From Streptomyces sp. NBC_01498 (lineage in GTDB: Bacteria > Actinomycetota > Actinomycetes > Streptomycetales > Streptomycetaceae), in assembly GCF_036327775.1 (NCBI RefSeq), contig NZ_CP109598.1, forward strand, positions 6,274,001 through 6,338,000: 64,000 nt of DNA. Direction: 5' to 3'. The notes under the pieces were generated by a model. The model had not been told where the DNA came from and did not search any database. It worked only from the letters and a program-made list of their open reading frames with translations. A program made the translations under genes and the position numbers. Each line of letters opens with the position of its first letter. Position 1 is the stretch's first letter. Below are positions 47,180-55,472 of this stretch, piece after piece.

Positions 47180-47281
47180 CCCCCGGTCCTGCGACCACCG
47201 GAACTCTCCCCGAACCTCCGACGCCCGGATTTCGGCCCGCCCCGAACGACAACGCGCGGCGCGGCCAGGCACACTGGAATC

Positions 47282-47890
47282 ATGACGACCGGCGCACCGC
47301 CTCCCGCGGCTCCGCGGCGCTCACGCGCACGCACATTTGTTCCTCTGGGCATCGCCCTCTGGCTGGTGCTCGAAATCTGGCTGCTGACCGTCGTGGCCGA
47401 CGCCACGAACGCGCTGACCGTGCTCGCGCTGCTGATCGGCGCGGGCGTGCTCGGCTCCGTGGTCGTCAAGCGGGCCGGGCGGCGGGCCTTCCGGAATCTC
47501 ACCGAGACCCTTCAGCAGGCGCAGCGGCAGCAGCAGAGCCCGGACGCCCCCACGGACACCGACGAGAACGCGAAGAGTTCCGGCAACGGGTTCCTGATGC
47601 TGGGCGGTCTGCTGATCATGCTGCCCGGACTGATCTCCGACGCCTTCGGTCTGGTGCTGCTGATCCCCCCGGTGCGTTCGCTGCTCAGCCGGCGGGTGGA
47701 GCGGTCGCTGGAGCGCCGTATGCGCGCCGCCGGCCCCGGGGGTCTCGGCGACGCCTTCCAGCAGGCCCAGCAGGCTCGGATGGGCCGCCCGGACGGCAAG
47801 GTCGTACAGGGTGAGGTCATCCGGCACGACGAGCCCGCCCCGCCGCGCGATTCCGGCGAGGACGGCCCCCGGCCGCCCCTGACGCCCTGA
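47282..47890 (+). CDS. fxsA: FxsA-family membrane protein
   Basis: A 202-residue protein with two hydrophobic hairpins (about residues 18-62) and a third segment at about residues 100-128. The FxsA core is visible in ALWLVLEIWLLTVVAD and FLMLGGLLIMLPGLISDAFG. The C-terminus is charged and cytoplasmic. E. coli FxsA relieves F-plasmid exclusion of phage T7; the role in Actinobacteria is unknown. The gene is usually found beside ppm1 and rbpA in Streptomyces, as here. It converges with rbpA across a very strong terminator. Confidence 0.88.
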   Translation: MTTGAPPPAAPRRSRARTFVPLGIALWLVLEIWLLTVVADATNALTVLALLIGAGVLGSVVVKRAGRRAFRNLTETLQQAQRQQQSPDAPTDTDENAKSSGNGFLMLGGLLIMLPGLISDAFGLVLLIPPVRSLLSRRVERSLERRMRAAGPGGLGDAFQQAQQARMGRPDGKVVQGEVIRHDEPAPPRDSGEDGPRPPLTP

Positions 47891-47957
47891 CAGCTCGTTC
47901 CGCCGTGGGCTCTTGTTCCGCCCCGCGCTCCTGAGACAGCGCTCCTGAGACAGCCGA

Positions 47958-48000
47958 AAGCCGTGGGCCGCGACACATTGTGTGTCGCGGCCCACGGCTT
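47958..48000. terminator. Bidirectional terminator between fxsA and rbpA
   Basis: A perfect 20-bp stem (47958-47977 with 47981-48000) and a 3-nt TTG loop between convergent genes. It is the longest perfect hairpin I found in the window. Confidence 0.92.
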
Positions 48001-48048
48001 CTCGCATGTGCTGTCGTGGCGATTCCCGCCGGGCCGGGGCCCGAGGGG

Positions 48049-48423
48049 TCAGGCCGACTTGCGGCTGTCCCGCGGATGCACCGCGATGTTCATGGCGCCG
48101 GAGCGCAGGACGGCCAGCCTCTCGGCCAGCACCTCCTCCAGCTCCTCGCGTGTGCGCCGCTCCATGAGCATGTCCCAGTGCGTACGCGCAGGCTTGCCCT
48201 TCTTCTCCTCGGGACCATCCCCGTCAACCAGGAGTGCCTGGGCGCCACACGCCTTGCACTCCCACTCCGGCGGAATTTCCGCCTCTACCGAGAACGGCAT
48301 CTCAAATCGATGGCCGTTCTGGCATGCGTACTCCACCGCCTGGCGCGGGGCCAGATCGATACCGCGGTCCGTCTCGTAGCTGGTAACCACAAGTCGCGTG
48401 CCGCGGAGAGCTCGCTCACTCAT
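48049..48423 (-). CDS. rbpA: RNA polymerase-binding protein RbpA
   Basis: Essential or near-essential actinobacterial activator that binds the principal sigma factor and RNA polymerase and stabilises open complexes. The 124-residue product is almost identical to S. coelicolor RbpA as I recall it. Zinc ligands Cys34, His38, Cys56 and Cys59 are all present (EYACQNGHRF, WECKACG), followed by the basic linker KKGKPARTHWDMLMERR and the sigma-interaction domain. ATG 48423 has GGGAGG 8 bp upstream. A SigR-type promoter lies about 60 bp upstream, so the gene should be induced by thiol-oxidative stress. Confidence 0.97.
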   Translation of the reverse strand: MSERALRGTRLVVTSYETDRGIDLAPRQAVEYACQNGHRFEMPFSVEAEIPPEWECKACGAQALLVDGDGPEEKKGKPARTHWDMLMERRTREELEEVLAERLAVLRSGAMNIAVHPRDSRKSA

Positions 48424-48484
48424 GAATCGTGCCTCCCGGGCTTGTCGCCCACAGGACAGGTGTCGCTGTCGTCGTCTTCCGGTC

Positions 48485-48510
48485 AACGTCCGGTCGGCGG
48501 TAAAGATTCC
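48485..48510 (-). promoter_or_regulatory. SigR-type promoter of rbpA
   Basis: On the minus strand GGAAT (48510-48506), exactly 18 bp, then GTT (48487-48485) matches the SigR consensus GGAAT-N18-GTT. SigR control of rbpA is established in S. coelicolor. Confidence 0.8.
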
Positions 48511-48678
48511 CGTTCCGGGTCACACGTCGCCGTCGTACCGCCCCTTGGTTCTACCCACCAGTGCCCGGTTTGTCACATCTGGCGCTGGATGTCAGCTCAC
48601 GTTTTCGCTTCCGTGACACGCGGTGACGGTCCGGCTGGCAGGCCAACGGCGTACACTACCGCGCTTTGACCTGGACGT

Positions 48679-50103
48679 CTAAATCCGCTCCGGCACGGGG
48701 TTGCCCGCCTCGGCCACGGCCCGGCGGACCGGCACCCGCGCGAGCAGGACGAAGCCGATCAGGAAGAAGACCACCAGCGAGACGATCGCGTCCCGGTAGC
48801 TGCCGGTGAGCTGGTAGGCGAGGCCGAACACCAGCGGCCCCAGCCAGCTCAGGCCGCGGTCGCTCATCTCGTACGCGGCGAAGTACTCGGCCTCCTTGCC
48901 GCGCGGGATCAGATGCGAGAACAGCGAGCGCGACAGCGCCTGGCTCCCGCCCAGCACCATGCCGATCGCGGCGGCCAGACCGAAGAACCAGACCGGGGCC
49001 CCGGCGGGCAGGAAGTACCCGGCGATCAGGATGACCGTCCAGACGACGAGCGACGCGAGGATCGTCCGTTTGGCTCCGTGGGTCCGCGCCAGCCTGCCCA
49101 TGCCGAGGGCGCCCACCACCGCCAGGATCTGTACCAGCAGCACCGCCGAGATCAGCGTCGTCTGGTCCAGGCCCAGCTCCTCGGAGCCGTAGACGGACGC
49201 CTGGGAGATCACCGTCTGCACGCCGTCGTTGTAGATCAGATAGGCGAGCAGGAAGGAGAGCGTGAGGGGATGGCGGCGCATGTCGCGCAGGGTGGCGATC
49301 AGCTGGCGCCAGCCGGTGCCCACCGCTCCTCCCGCCTGGTGTCCGGCTTCCGTTGGGTGTCCGGCGTCCCGCTCCACCTGCCGGTCGCGCAGCCGGCGCA
49401 GCGGTATCAGGGTGAAGGCGCCCCACCAGATGCCCGCCGAGGCCAGACAGATCCGTACGGCCGTCGACTCCGAGACACCGAACGACTCGTGACCGGTGTA
49501 GAGGATCAGGTTCAGTACGAGGACGAAGGCGCCCGAGGTGTAGCCGAAGGCCCAGCCCCGTGAGGAGACCGCGTCGCGCTCCTCGGGCGTGGCGATCTGC
49601 GGCAGATACGCGTTGTAGAGGGCCATGGACACCGACAGCGACGCGTTCGCCACGATCAGCAGGACCACGCCCAGCGCGTAGCGGTCGCCGTCCAGGAAGA
49701 ACATGCCCGCCGTCGCGCCCGCCCCCGTGTACGCGGCGACCGCCAGCAGCGGCTTCTTGCGCCCCGTACGGTCGGCCACCGCCCCGGCCAGCGGCATCAG
49801 GAGCACCGCGAGAACGATCGACGCGGACACGGCGTACGCGAAGACCGAACCGGCCCGCACCGGGACGCCCAGCGGATGGACGAAACCGTCGGCGTCCGCA
49901 GCGGCCTTCGCCACCGAGGTCAGATACGGCCCGAGGAAGACCGTGACGACGCTGGTCGAGTAGACGGAGACGGCGAAGTCGTAGAAGTACCAGCCGCGTT
50001 GTTCACGTATTCGGCCGGTCTCGTCGCCGGTCAGGCCCGCGGTGTCGGCGGTCACCCCGCGCCCCCCTCCGTCGTCCCCCGAGGGGGTGTCCGCAACTGT
50101 CAT
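48679..50103 (-). CDS. UMF1/Atg22-like MFS transporter
   Basis: A 474-residue transporter with about twelve helices. The N-terminal REQRGWYFYDFAVSVYSTSV is the hallmark of the UMF1 (Atg22-like) branch. MFS loops appear as GAVADRTGRKKPLL and RLARTHGAKRTIL. Members export amino acids or other small molecules, but this one's substrate is unknown. It is the last gene of a three-gene minus-strand operon; its ATG overlaps the stop of the glycerophosphodiesterase gene by 4 bp. The 190-bp gap to rbpA on the other side carries only the rbpA promoter. Confidence 0.9.
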   Translation of the reverse strand: MTVADTPSGDDGGGRGVTADTAGLTGDETGRIREQRGWYFYDFAVSVYSTSVVTVFLGPYLTSVAKAAADADGFVHPLGVPVRAGSVFAYAVSASIVLAVLLMPLAGAVADRTGRKKPLLAVAAYTGAGATAGMFFLDGDRYALGVVLLIVANASLSVSMALYNAYLPQIATPEERDAVSSRGWAFGYTSGAFVLVLNLILYTGHESFGVSESTAVRICLASAGIWWGAFTLIPLRRLRDRQVERDAGHPTEAGHQAGGAVGTGWRQLIATLRDMRRHPLTLSFLLAYLIYNDGVQTVISQASVYGSEELGLDQTTLISAVLLVQILAVVGALGMGRLARTHGAKRTILASLVVWTVILIAGYFLPAGAPVWFFGLAAAIGMVLGGSQALSRSLFSHLIPRGKEAEYFAAYEMSDRGLSWLGPLVFGLAYQLTGSYRDAIVSLVVFFLIGFVLLARVPVRRAVAEAGNPVPERI

Positions 50104-50864
50104 CGCCAGAGCCCGCGTTCGGTGAACACCGCGCGCAGCGTCTCCAGTTGATCGGTCATGATGCCATCCACACCGAGGTCCAGGAGCGCGCGCATCCGGT
50201 CCGCCCCGTTGACGGTCCAGACATGCACCTGGAGACCGCGCGCGTGCGCCGTCCGTACGAAGCGCCGGTCGACCACCCGCACCCCGCTCTGCTCCCGCGG
50301 CACCTGCGCACAGACGGCGCCCTCACGCACCGGCGCGGGCACCCCGTACGAGCGCAGCCGCAGGCCGAGAACACCGCGCACTCCGTAGGAGGTGGCCAGC
50401 CGGGGACCCGCCCGCCGGTGCGCGCGGGCGACGCGCGCCTCCGAGAACGAGCCCACACACACCCGGTCCCAGCTGTCCGTCCGCCGGATCAGTTCGATCA
50501 GCGGGTCCAGGGCCGGCTCCGCCTTCATGTCGACGTTCCAGCGGGCGTCCGGGAACTCCTCCAGAAGATCCTCGAAGAGCGGGAGCGGCTCGGTCCCGCC
50601 GACCCGGGCCCGGCCCACCTCGCTCCACGGCAGCTCCGCGATCCGGCCGCGCAGGTCGGTGACCCGGTCGAGCGTCGCGTCGTGGAACGCGACGAGCCGG
50701 CCGTCGGCCGTGGTGTGCACGTCGGTCTCGAAGTAGCGGTAACCGAGCGCGGCGGCGCGCCGGAAGGCCGCCGCCGTGTTCTCGATCCCGTCGGCCGCGC
50801 CGCCCCGGTGGGCGAACGGGATGGGCGACGGATGGTCCAGATAGGGATGGCGTACGGGAGTCAC
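50100..50864 (-). CDS. Glycerophosphodiester phosphodiesterase
   Basis: A 254-residue cytosolic GDPD-family enzyme that hydrolyses deacylated phospholipids to glycerol 3-phosphate plus an alcohol. Catalytic features: FAHRGGAADGIENT with the His-Arg pair, YFETDVHTTADG with the metal-binding Glu and Asp, and FHDATLDRVTD with the second His. GTG 50864 overlaps the stop of the YczE gene (GTGA), and its own stop overlaps the transporter start (ATGA). The operon suggests use or recycling of phospholipid head groups, with the transporter possibly moving a product; that link is inference. Confidence 0.9.
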   Translation of the reverse strand: MTPVRHPYLDHPSPIPFAHRGGAADGIENTAAAFRRAAALGYRYFETDVHTTADGRLVAFHDATLDRVTDLRGRIAELPWSEVGRARVGGTEPLPLFEDLLEEFPDARWNVDMKAEPALDPLIELIRRTDSWDRVCVGSFSEARVARAHRRAGPRLATSYGVRGVLGLRLRSYGVPAPVREGAVCAQVPREQSGVRVVDRRFVRTAHARGLQVHVWTVNGADRMRALLDLGVDGIMTDQLETLRAVFTERGLWR

Positions 50865-51529
50865 GGCCGAAGTATGGCCTGCTCCGGGGAACCCCCGGCG
50901 ACGACCGTGTCGCCGTCCGGCGTCGGCGGGACGTCGAAGACCCGCAGGAACAGCTGCGCGAGGGGCCCGATGGCCAGCGCGTAGGCGACCGTGCCGATGC
51001 CGACGGAGCCGCCGAGCGCGAATCCGGTGGCGACGACGGCCACCTCGATCCCGGTACGGACCAGCCGCACGGAGCGGCCGGTGAGCCGGTGCAGCCCGGT
51101 CATCAGCCCGTCGCGGGGACCGGGCCCGAAACGGGCCGCGATGTAGAGGCCGGTGGCCACGCCGTTGAGCACGATGCCGGCCACCAGCAGGGCGATCCGT
51201 ACGGCGAGATGGCGGCCGTCCGGGACGAGGGCCAGGGCGGCGTCCATCGCGACCCCCACCACGAAGACGTTGGAGACCGTGCCGACCCCGGGCCGCTGCC
51301 GGATCGGTATCCACAGCAGCAGCACCACCGCGCCGACGATGATCGAGACGACGCCCATGGTCAGCCCGGTCAGCTCGGACAGACCCTGGTGCAGCACGCC
51401 CCAGGGCTCCAGCCCGAGCCCGCCCCGCACCAGCAGGGCCGCGCTCACGCCGTACAGGGTCAGACCCGCGTAGAGCTGGACGAGGCGGCGGGGGAGCCGC
51501 CTCCCACGGAGGACGGGTGCGAGGGACAA
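50861..51529 (-). CDS. YczE/YitT-like membrane protein
   Basis: A 222-residue integral membrane protein with about five helices; RRLVQLYAGLTLYGVSAALL begins the first. The segment LEPWGVLHQGLSELTGLTMG and the loop GPGPRDGLMTGLHRLTGRS are marks of the YczE family. I prefer the TTG at 51529 with GGAGG 8 bp upstream; a longer frame to 51718 would overlap the divergent gene. YczE-like proteins are often encoded next to MocR regulators, as here, and are thought to be their targets. The substrate is unknown. Confidence 0.85.
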   Translation of the reverse strand: MSLAPVLRGRRLPRRLVQLYAGLTLYGVSAALLVRGGLGLEPWGVLHQGLSELTGLTMGVVSIIVGAVVLLLWIPIRQRPGVGTVSNVFVVGVAMDAALALVPDGRHLAVRIALLVAGIVLNGVATGLYIAARFGPGPRDGLMTGLHRLTGRSVRLVRTGIEVAVVATGFALGGSVGIGTVAYALAIGPLAQLFLRVFDVPPTPDGDTVVAGGSPEQAILRP

Positions 51530-51543
51530 GGGACGGTCCTCCG

Positions 51544-51628
51544 GAGTGGAACGAGTGGACTGATGCGTGTCACTCTGTGGCGGGGCGACAACGGCCGACC
51601 ATGGCCAATTCGGTGAAGGTGGACTGAT
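51544..51628. promoter_or_regulatory. Direct repeats in the divergent MocR-YczE gap
   Basis: GTGGACTGAT occurs at 51555-51564 and again at 51619-51628, 64 bp apart (about six helical turns). GAGTGGA is repeated at 51544 and 51553. MocR regulators such as PdxR bind direct repeats between divergent genes, so these are candidate operator half-sites. Confidence 0.45.
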
Positions 51629-51632
51629 TTCT

Positions 51633-53249
51633 ATGACGCAGTGGACCTCGGCGGTCGGAGCGGCCCAGCTCGCGCGCCAGCTCAACGCCCAGCAGTCCCG
51701 GCCCGCCGGGCCCGGCACCCGTAAACCGCCCGCCTACCGGGCCCTCGCCGACGGTGTCCGGCTGCTCGTCCTCGAAGGCCGTGTGCCCGTCGCCGCCCGC
51801 CTCCCCGCCGAGCGCGAACTGGCCCTCGCGCTCTCCGTCAGCCGGACCACGGTCGCCGCCGCCTACGAGGCGCTGCGCGCCGAGGGATTCCTGGAGTCCC
51901 GCAGGGGCGCCGGCAGCTGGACCGCCGTCCCCGCCGGGAACCCGCTGCCCGCCCGCGGCCTCGAACCGCTGCCGCCGGACTCCCTCGGCTCGATGATCGA
52001 CCTCGGCTGCGCCGCGCTCCCGGCGCCCGAACCCTGGCTCACCCGCGCCGTCCAGGGCGCGCTGGAGGAGCTGCCGCCGTACGCGCACACCCACGGCGAC
52101 TACCCGGCGGGGCTGCCCGCCCTGCGCCAGACCCTCGCTGACCGGTACACCGCGCGCGGAGTGCCGACCATGCCCGAGCAGATCATGGTCACCACCGGCG
52201 CGATGGGCGCGATCGACGCGATCTGCCATCTCTTCGCCGGGCGCGGCGAGCGCGTCGCCGTCGAGTCGCCCAGCTACGCGAACATCCTCCAGCTGATGCG
52301 CGAGGCGGGCGCCCGCCTCGTACCCGTCGCCATGGCCGAGGGACTGGGCGGCTGGGACCTGCCGCGCTGGCGCCAGGTACTGCGGGACGCGGCCCCCCGG
52401 CTCGCGTACGTCGTCGCCGACTTCCACAACCCGACCGGCGCGCTGGCCGCGGAGGACCAGCGGCGGCAGCTGGTCGAGGCGGCGCGCTCGGCGGGGACGG
52501 TGCTCGTCGTCGACGAGACGATGTCCGAGCTCTGCCTCGACGAGGAGGGACCACACGGCAACGAGGGCCCGGTCGGTGAAGGCGGCCCGCTCGGTGAGGG
52601 CGGCCCGCTCGGTGAGGGCGGCCCGCTCGGTGAGGGCGGCCCGGTCGGTGAAGGTGGCCCGGGAGCCGAACTGCCGCCGCCGGTCTGCGCGTTCGACCCG
52701 GCGGGCAGCACGGTCCTCACGGTCGGGTCCGCCAGCAAGGCGTTCTGGGCGGGCATGCGGATCGGCTGGGTGCGGGCCGCGCCCGAGGTCATCCGCTCCC
52801 TGGTCGCCGCCCGCGCCTACGCCGATCTCGGCACTCCGGTGCTGGAACAGCTCGCGATCAACTGGCTGATGGGGACCGGCGGCTGGGAGCGGGCCGTGGA
52901 GGTGCGGCGCGCCCAGGCCCGCGAGAACCGCGACGCGCTGGTGTCCGCCGTGCGCAGGGAGCTGCCGGGCTGGGAGTTCGACGTGCCGCGCGGCGGACTG
53001 ACGCTGTGGGTGCGCACGGGCGGTGTGTCGGGCTCACGGATCGCCGAGGTGGGCGAGCGGGTCGGTGTACGGGTGCCGGGCGGTCCGCGCTTCGGGGTGG
53101 ACGGGGCGTTCGAGGGGTACGTGCGGCTGCCGTTCACGGTCGCCGGGCCCGTCGCCGACGAGGCGGCGGTCCGGCTTGCGGCGGCGGCCCGCCTCGTACA
53201 GAGCGGCGCGCGCGGCGGCACCGACGCACCGCGCACGTTCGTCGCCTGA
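51633..53249 (+). CDS. MocR-type regulator (GntR HTH fused to aminotransferase-like domain)
   Basis: A 538-residue protein: winged helix of the GntR type at about residues 40-105 (RLPAERELALALSVSRTTVA) and a fold-type I aminotransferase domain after that. PLP contacts are VADFHNPTGALAA, VVDETMSELCLD and the Schiff-base Lys in VGSASKAFWAG. Between VVDETMSELCLD and the SASK segment there is an unusual run of GGPLGE repeats (about residues 312-341), an in-frame expansion in a surface loop. ATG 51633 has AAGGTGG about 10 bp upstream. It is divergent from the YczE operon, its likely target. Confidence 0.9.
   Translation: MTQWTSAVGAAQLARQLNAQQSRPAGPGTRKPPAYRALADGVRLLVLEGRVPVAARLPAERELALALSVSRTTVAAAYEALRAEGFLESRRGAGSWTAVPAGNPLPARGLEPLPPDSLGSMIDLGCAALPAPEPWLTRAVQGALEELPPYAHTHGDYPAGLPALRQTLADRYTARGVPTMPEQIMVTTGAMGAIDAICHLFAGRGERVAVESPSYANILQLMREAGARLVPVAMAEGLGGWDLPRWRQVLRDAAPRLAYVVADFHNPTGALAAEDQRRQLVEAARSAGTVLVVDETMSELCLDEEGPHGNEGPVGEGGPLGEGGPLGEGGPLGEGGPVGEGGPGAELPPPVCAFDPAGSTVLTVGSASKAFWAGMRIGWVRAAPEVIRSLVAARAYADLGTPVLEQLAINWLMGTGGWERAVEVRRAQARENRDALVSAVRRELPGWEFDVPRGGLTLWVRTGGVSGSRIAEVGERVGVRVPGGPRFGVDGAFEGYVRLPFTVAGPVADEAAVRLAAAARLVQSGARGGTDAPRTFVA
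52566..52655 (+). repeat. Five 18-bp repeats inside the MocR gene
   Basis: Five consecutive copies of an 18-bp unit (GGCCCGSTCGGTGARGGY, with the middle three identical) encode five GP[LV]GEG hexapeptides. The reading frame is preserved. Identical central copies suggest recent expansion by slippage. Confidence 0.9.
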
Positions 53250-53310
53250 GGACCCGCGGGAGTGGGCCCGGACGGCGCTCCTGCCCGGGGCCGACGTCGT
53301 ACCGGGGAGG

Positions 53311-54960
53311 TCAGCCCTCGGCGGGTACGGCGCCGGTCACCGGGGCCGCTTGCTGCCGGGCCTCCCGGGGCCGGGCCTGGGCCGGGGGCGAGGGCTCCGG
53401 GGCGTGCGCCGGTGTGGGGTCCTGCTCGGCGGCGGCCGGTGAGTCGTCCAGCGGCGGGTGCCGGTCGGGCAGCAGCTCCAGGACCGCCTGCCGGTGCGCG
53501 TCGCTCGTGTCCTCGTCGTACGGATCGGGCGTCGCCGGGACCTGGAGCCTGAGCACCGGTCCGGTGCCCAGGCGCGCGTACCCCCGGCCGACCGGGACGT
53601 CCGGCGCGGGGATGGTGTGGGGCGGTGCGCCGAGAACCGCCGCAAGTTCGTCGCGGGTGGCGGCGCCCAGCACGACACGCGCGCGCGTGTGCGCCCGTAC
53701 GGTCCCGCCGAGCGCGTCCAGGGTGTCGAACTGTTCCGCGACGACCACCGTCACATGGGCGGCCCTGCCGTGGCGCAGCGGGACGTCGAGTAGTTCCTGC
53801 GGATCGGGCCGGCCGTCGGCCGCCGCCAGATGCGCGAAGGCGCTCGGGCGGTCGAGCAGCAGCCAGAGCGGGCGCTTGGTGTCCTCGGGGACGTCGTGAC
53901 CGGACTGCCGGGCACGATTGGCGGCGATCAGCCGCCGTTCCGTCTCGTTGGCCGCCCATTCGAGCCCGGCCAGCGCCCCGGAGAGCCCGCGCTCCACGGC
54001 GAGGACACCCGTACGCCCGCTGAGGCCGGCGTACTCGCTCGTGCCGCCGCCCTCCACGATCACCACGTCGCCGTGCGGGAGCGCCTGGAGGGCGATCGAG
54101 CGGAGCAGGCTGGTGGTGCCGCTTCCGGGGCGCCCCACGGCGAGCAGATGCGGCTCGGTCGAACGCGCGCCCGTACGCCAGAGCACCGGAGGGACGTCAC
54201 GGGTCTTGTCGCCCTCCCGGACCGGCACCGTACGCCGGACCGCCCCCGCGTCGGTGAAGCCCAGCACGATCTCGCCGGGAGTGGTGACGAAGCGCTGGGC
54301 GGCGATACCGGTGGGAAGCGGCGACAGCACGCTCATGACGAGCTCGTTGCCCTCCTCGTCCCAGGTGAACAGATACTCCCGCCCGCGCCCGGACTTCGCG
54401 TGCATCAACTGCTCGATCCGGACCCGGGCGGTGTACTCCCCGTCGGTGAAGTACGGCGGATACGACACCCGCAGCCGGGTGAGACGCCCGTCGGCGTCGA
54501 ACTCGTAGTCGTCGAACGCCTTCTCCCACTCGCCTCCGTGGGAGAAGAGCGGACTCGGGTCCTCCGGCACGGAGAAGTGCGGCACCAGCGCCTCGTAAAG
54601 AGAGCGCAGGCGCGCCAGCTCCGCGTCGTCGGGCCCGGTCCGCGCCGGCGTTCGGTCGCGCCCCTGCCAGCCGGCCACCGCCATCACCGAGATGAGGGTG
54701 AGCAGCGGTCCGTACGGGACGAGCGCGACCGCCGCGCAGACCGCCGCGACCAGCAACAGCGCGGGACCACGCCGTTCCCCGGGCGTGGCGGTCCACCTGC
54801 GGCGGGCCGTGCCGGCCAGCAGACGCAGACCACGGGCGATCGTGATCAGCGGGTGGAGGACGTCGGTGGCGCTGTCGGCGGCCGAGCGGGCCATCTCTCG
54901 GCTGCGAGTGATGTGAGCGCTGCCGCTGCTCGGAATGCGGGGGAGTGGTCGCCGGGCCAC
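53311..54960 (-). CDS. FtsK/TraB-like membrane ATPase without Walker A lysine
   Basis: A 549-residue protein with one membrane hairpin at about residues 66-96, then a soluble part. The loop GRPGSGTTSLLRS (about residue 280) sits where FtsK/TraB/TcpA ATPases have a Walker A motif, but the catalytic Lys is replaced by Thr. The following LWLLLDRPSAFAHL resembles the Walker B region. So the fold is likely kept while ATP hydrolysis is doubtful. The last 60 residues are Pro/Ala-rich. GTG 54960 has AGGAG 7 bp upstream. A small membrane protein gene precedes it. The pair looks like a chromosomal relative of plasmid transfer genes. Confidence 0.75.
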   Translation of the reverse strand: MARRPLPRIPSSGSAHITRSREMARSAADSATDVLHPLITIARGLRLLAGTARRRWTATPGERRGPALLLVAAVCAAVALVPYGPLLTLISVMAVAGWQGRDRTPARTGPDDAELARLRSLYEALVPHFSVPEDPSPLFSHGGEWEKAFDDYEFDADGRLTRLRVSYPPYFTDGEYTARVRIEQLMHAKSGRGREYLFTWDEEGNELVMSVLSPLPTGIAAQRFVTTPGEIVLGFTDAGAVRRTVPVREGDKTRDVPPVLWRTGARSTEPHLLAVGRPGSGTTSLLRSIALQALPHGDVVIVEGGGTSEYAGLSGRTGVLAVERGLSGALAGLEWAANETERRLIAANRARQSGHDVPEDTKRPLWLLLDRPSAFAHLAAADGRPDPQELLDVPLRHGRAAHVTVVVAEQFDTLDALGGTVRAHTRARVVLGAATRDELAAVLGAPPHTIPAPDVPVGRGYARLGTGPVLRLQVPATPDPYDEDTSDAHRQAVLELLPDRHPPLDDSPAAAEQDPTPAHAPEPSPPAQARPREARQQAAPVTGAVPAEG

Positions 54961-55024
54961 GTCTGTCTCCTGAAGGTGCGGAAGGTGCGGAGCCTGCTGA
55001 GGGTGCTGACGGGACGGAAGGCGG

Positions 55025-55219
55025 TCAGAACTTGATCCCGCCCAGAAGGCCGGCGAGGCTCGCGCCCCCGGCCGTGATGCTCGGGGCGATGGCCGTGCCC
55101 GCGAGGTAGAAGCCGAAGAGCGCGCAGACGAGCGCGTGGGACGCCTTGAGTCCGTCCTTCCTGAAGAAGAGGAAGACGATGATTCCGAGCAGCACGACGC
55201 CTGAGATGGACAGGATCAT
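55025..55219 (-). CDS. Small two-helix membrane protein
   Basis: A 64-residue protein with two hydrophobic helices (about residues 3-19 and 28-46) separated by a basic RKDGLKASH loop and ending in a Gly-rich tail (GGASLAGLLGG). ATG 55219 has AGGAG about 9 bp upstream. It lies 65 bp before the FtsK/TraB-like gene on the same strand and is probably co-transcribed. Size, topology and neighbour resemble small Spd-type proteins of Streptomyces conjugative elements, but this is an analogy, not a clear homology. Confidence 0.75.
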   Translation of the reverse strand: MILSISGVVLLGIIVFLFFRKDGLKASHALVCALFGFYLAGTAIAPSITAGGASLAGLLGGIKF

Positions 55220-55278
55220 GAGGGGTTCTCCTGGTTGAGGGGGACGGTCACCATGAGTTCTTCCATGCTCACAGTAAG

Positions 55279-55291
55279 TATCTATGTGATA
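55279..55291. promoter_or_regulatory. AT-rich inverted repeat upstream of the small membrane protein
   Basis: TATC-N5-GATA at the centre of the only AT-rich patch in this area (AAGTATCTATGTGATAAAAG, 20 bp), 60 bp before the start of the small membrane protein. It could be a promoter core or an operator. Confidence 0.4.
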
Positions 55292-55472
55292 AAAGGTGCA
55301 AGTGGGTGAAATCCCTGAAACCTCACTTGACCGGCGGACAACGGAACCCCGCGCGCCGCTTGCTACGGCCTCTCCCGCCCCCGAGCGCTGTACGGGGCAG
55401 TAATCTGTCGATTCACCCGTACGGCTCCGCCGCCGTACGCCCCAGGTCAGCGGCAGGAGAGGCGGTTCACCG

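Noticed and set aside
53311..55219. Integrated conjugative element
   Set aside because: The TraB-like pair stands alone: no integrase, excisionase, replication gene, tRNA or attachment-site duplication was found nearby.
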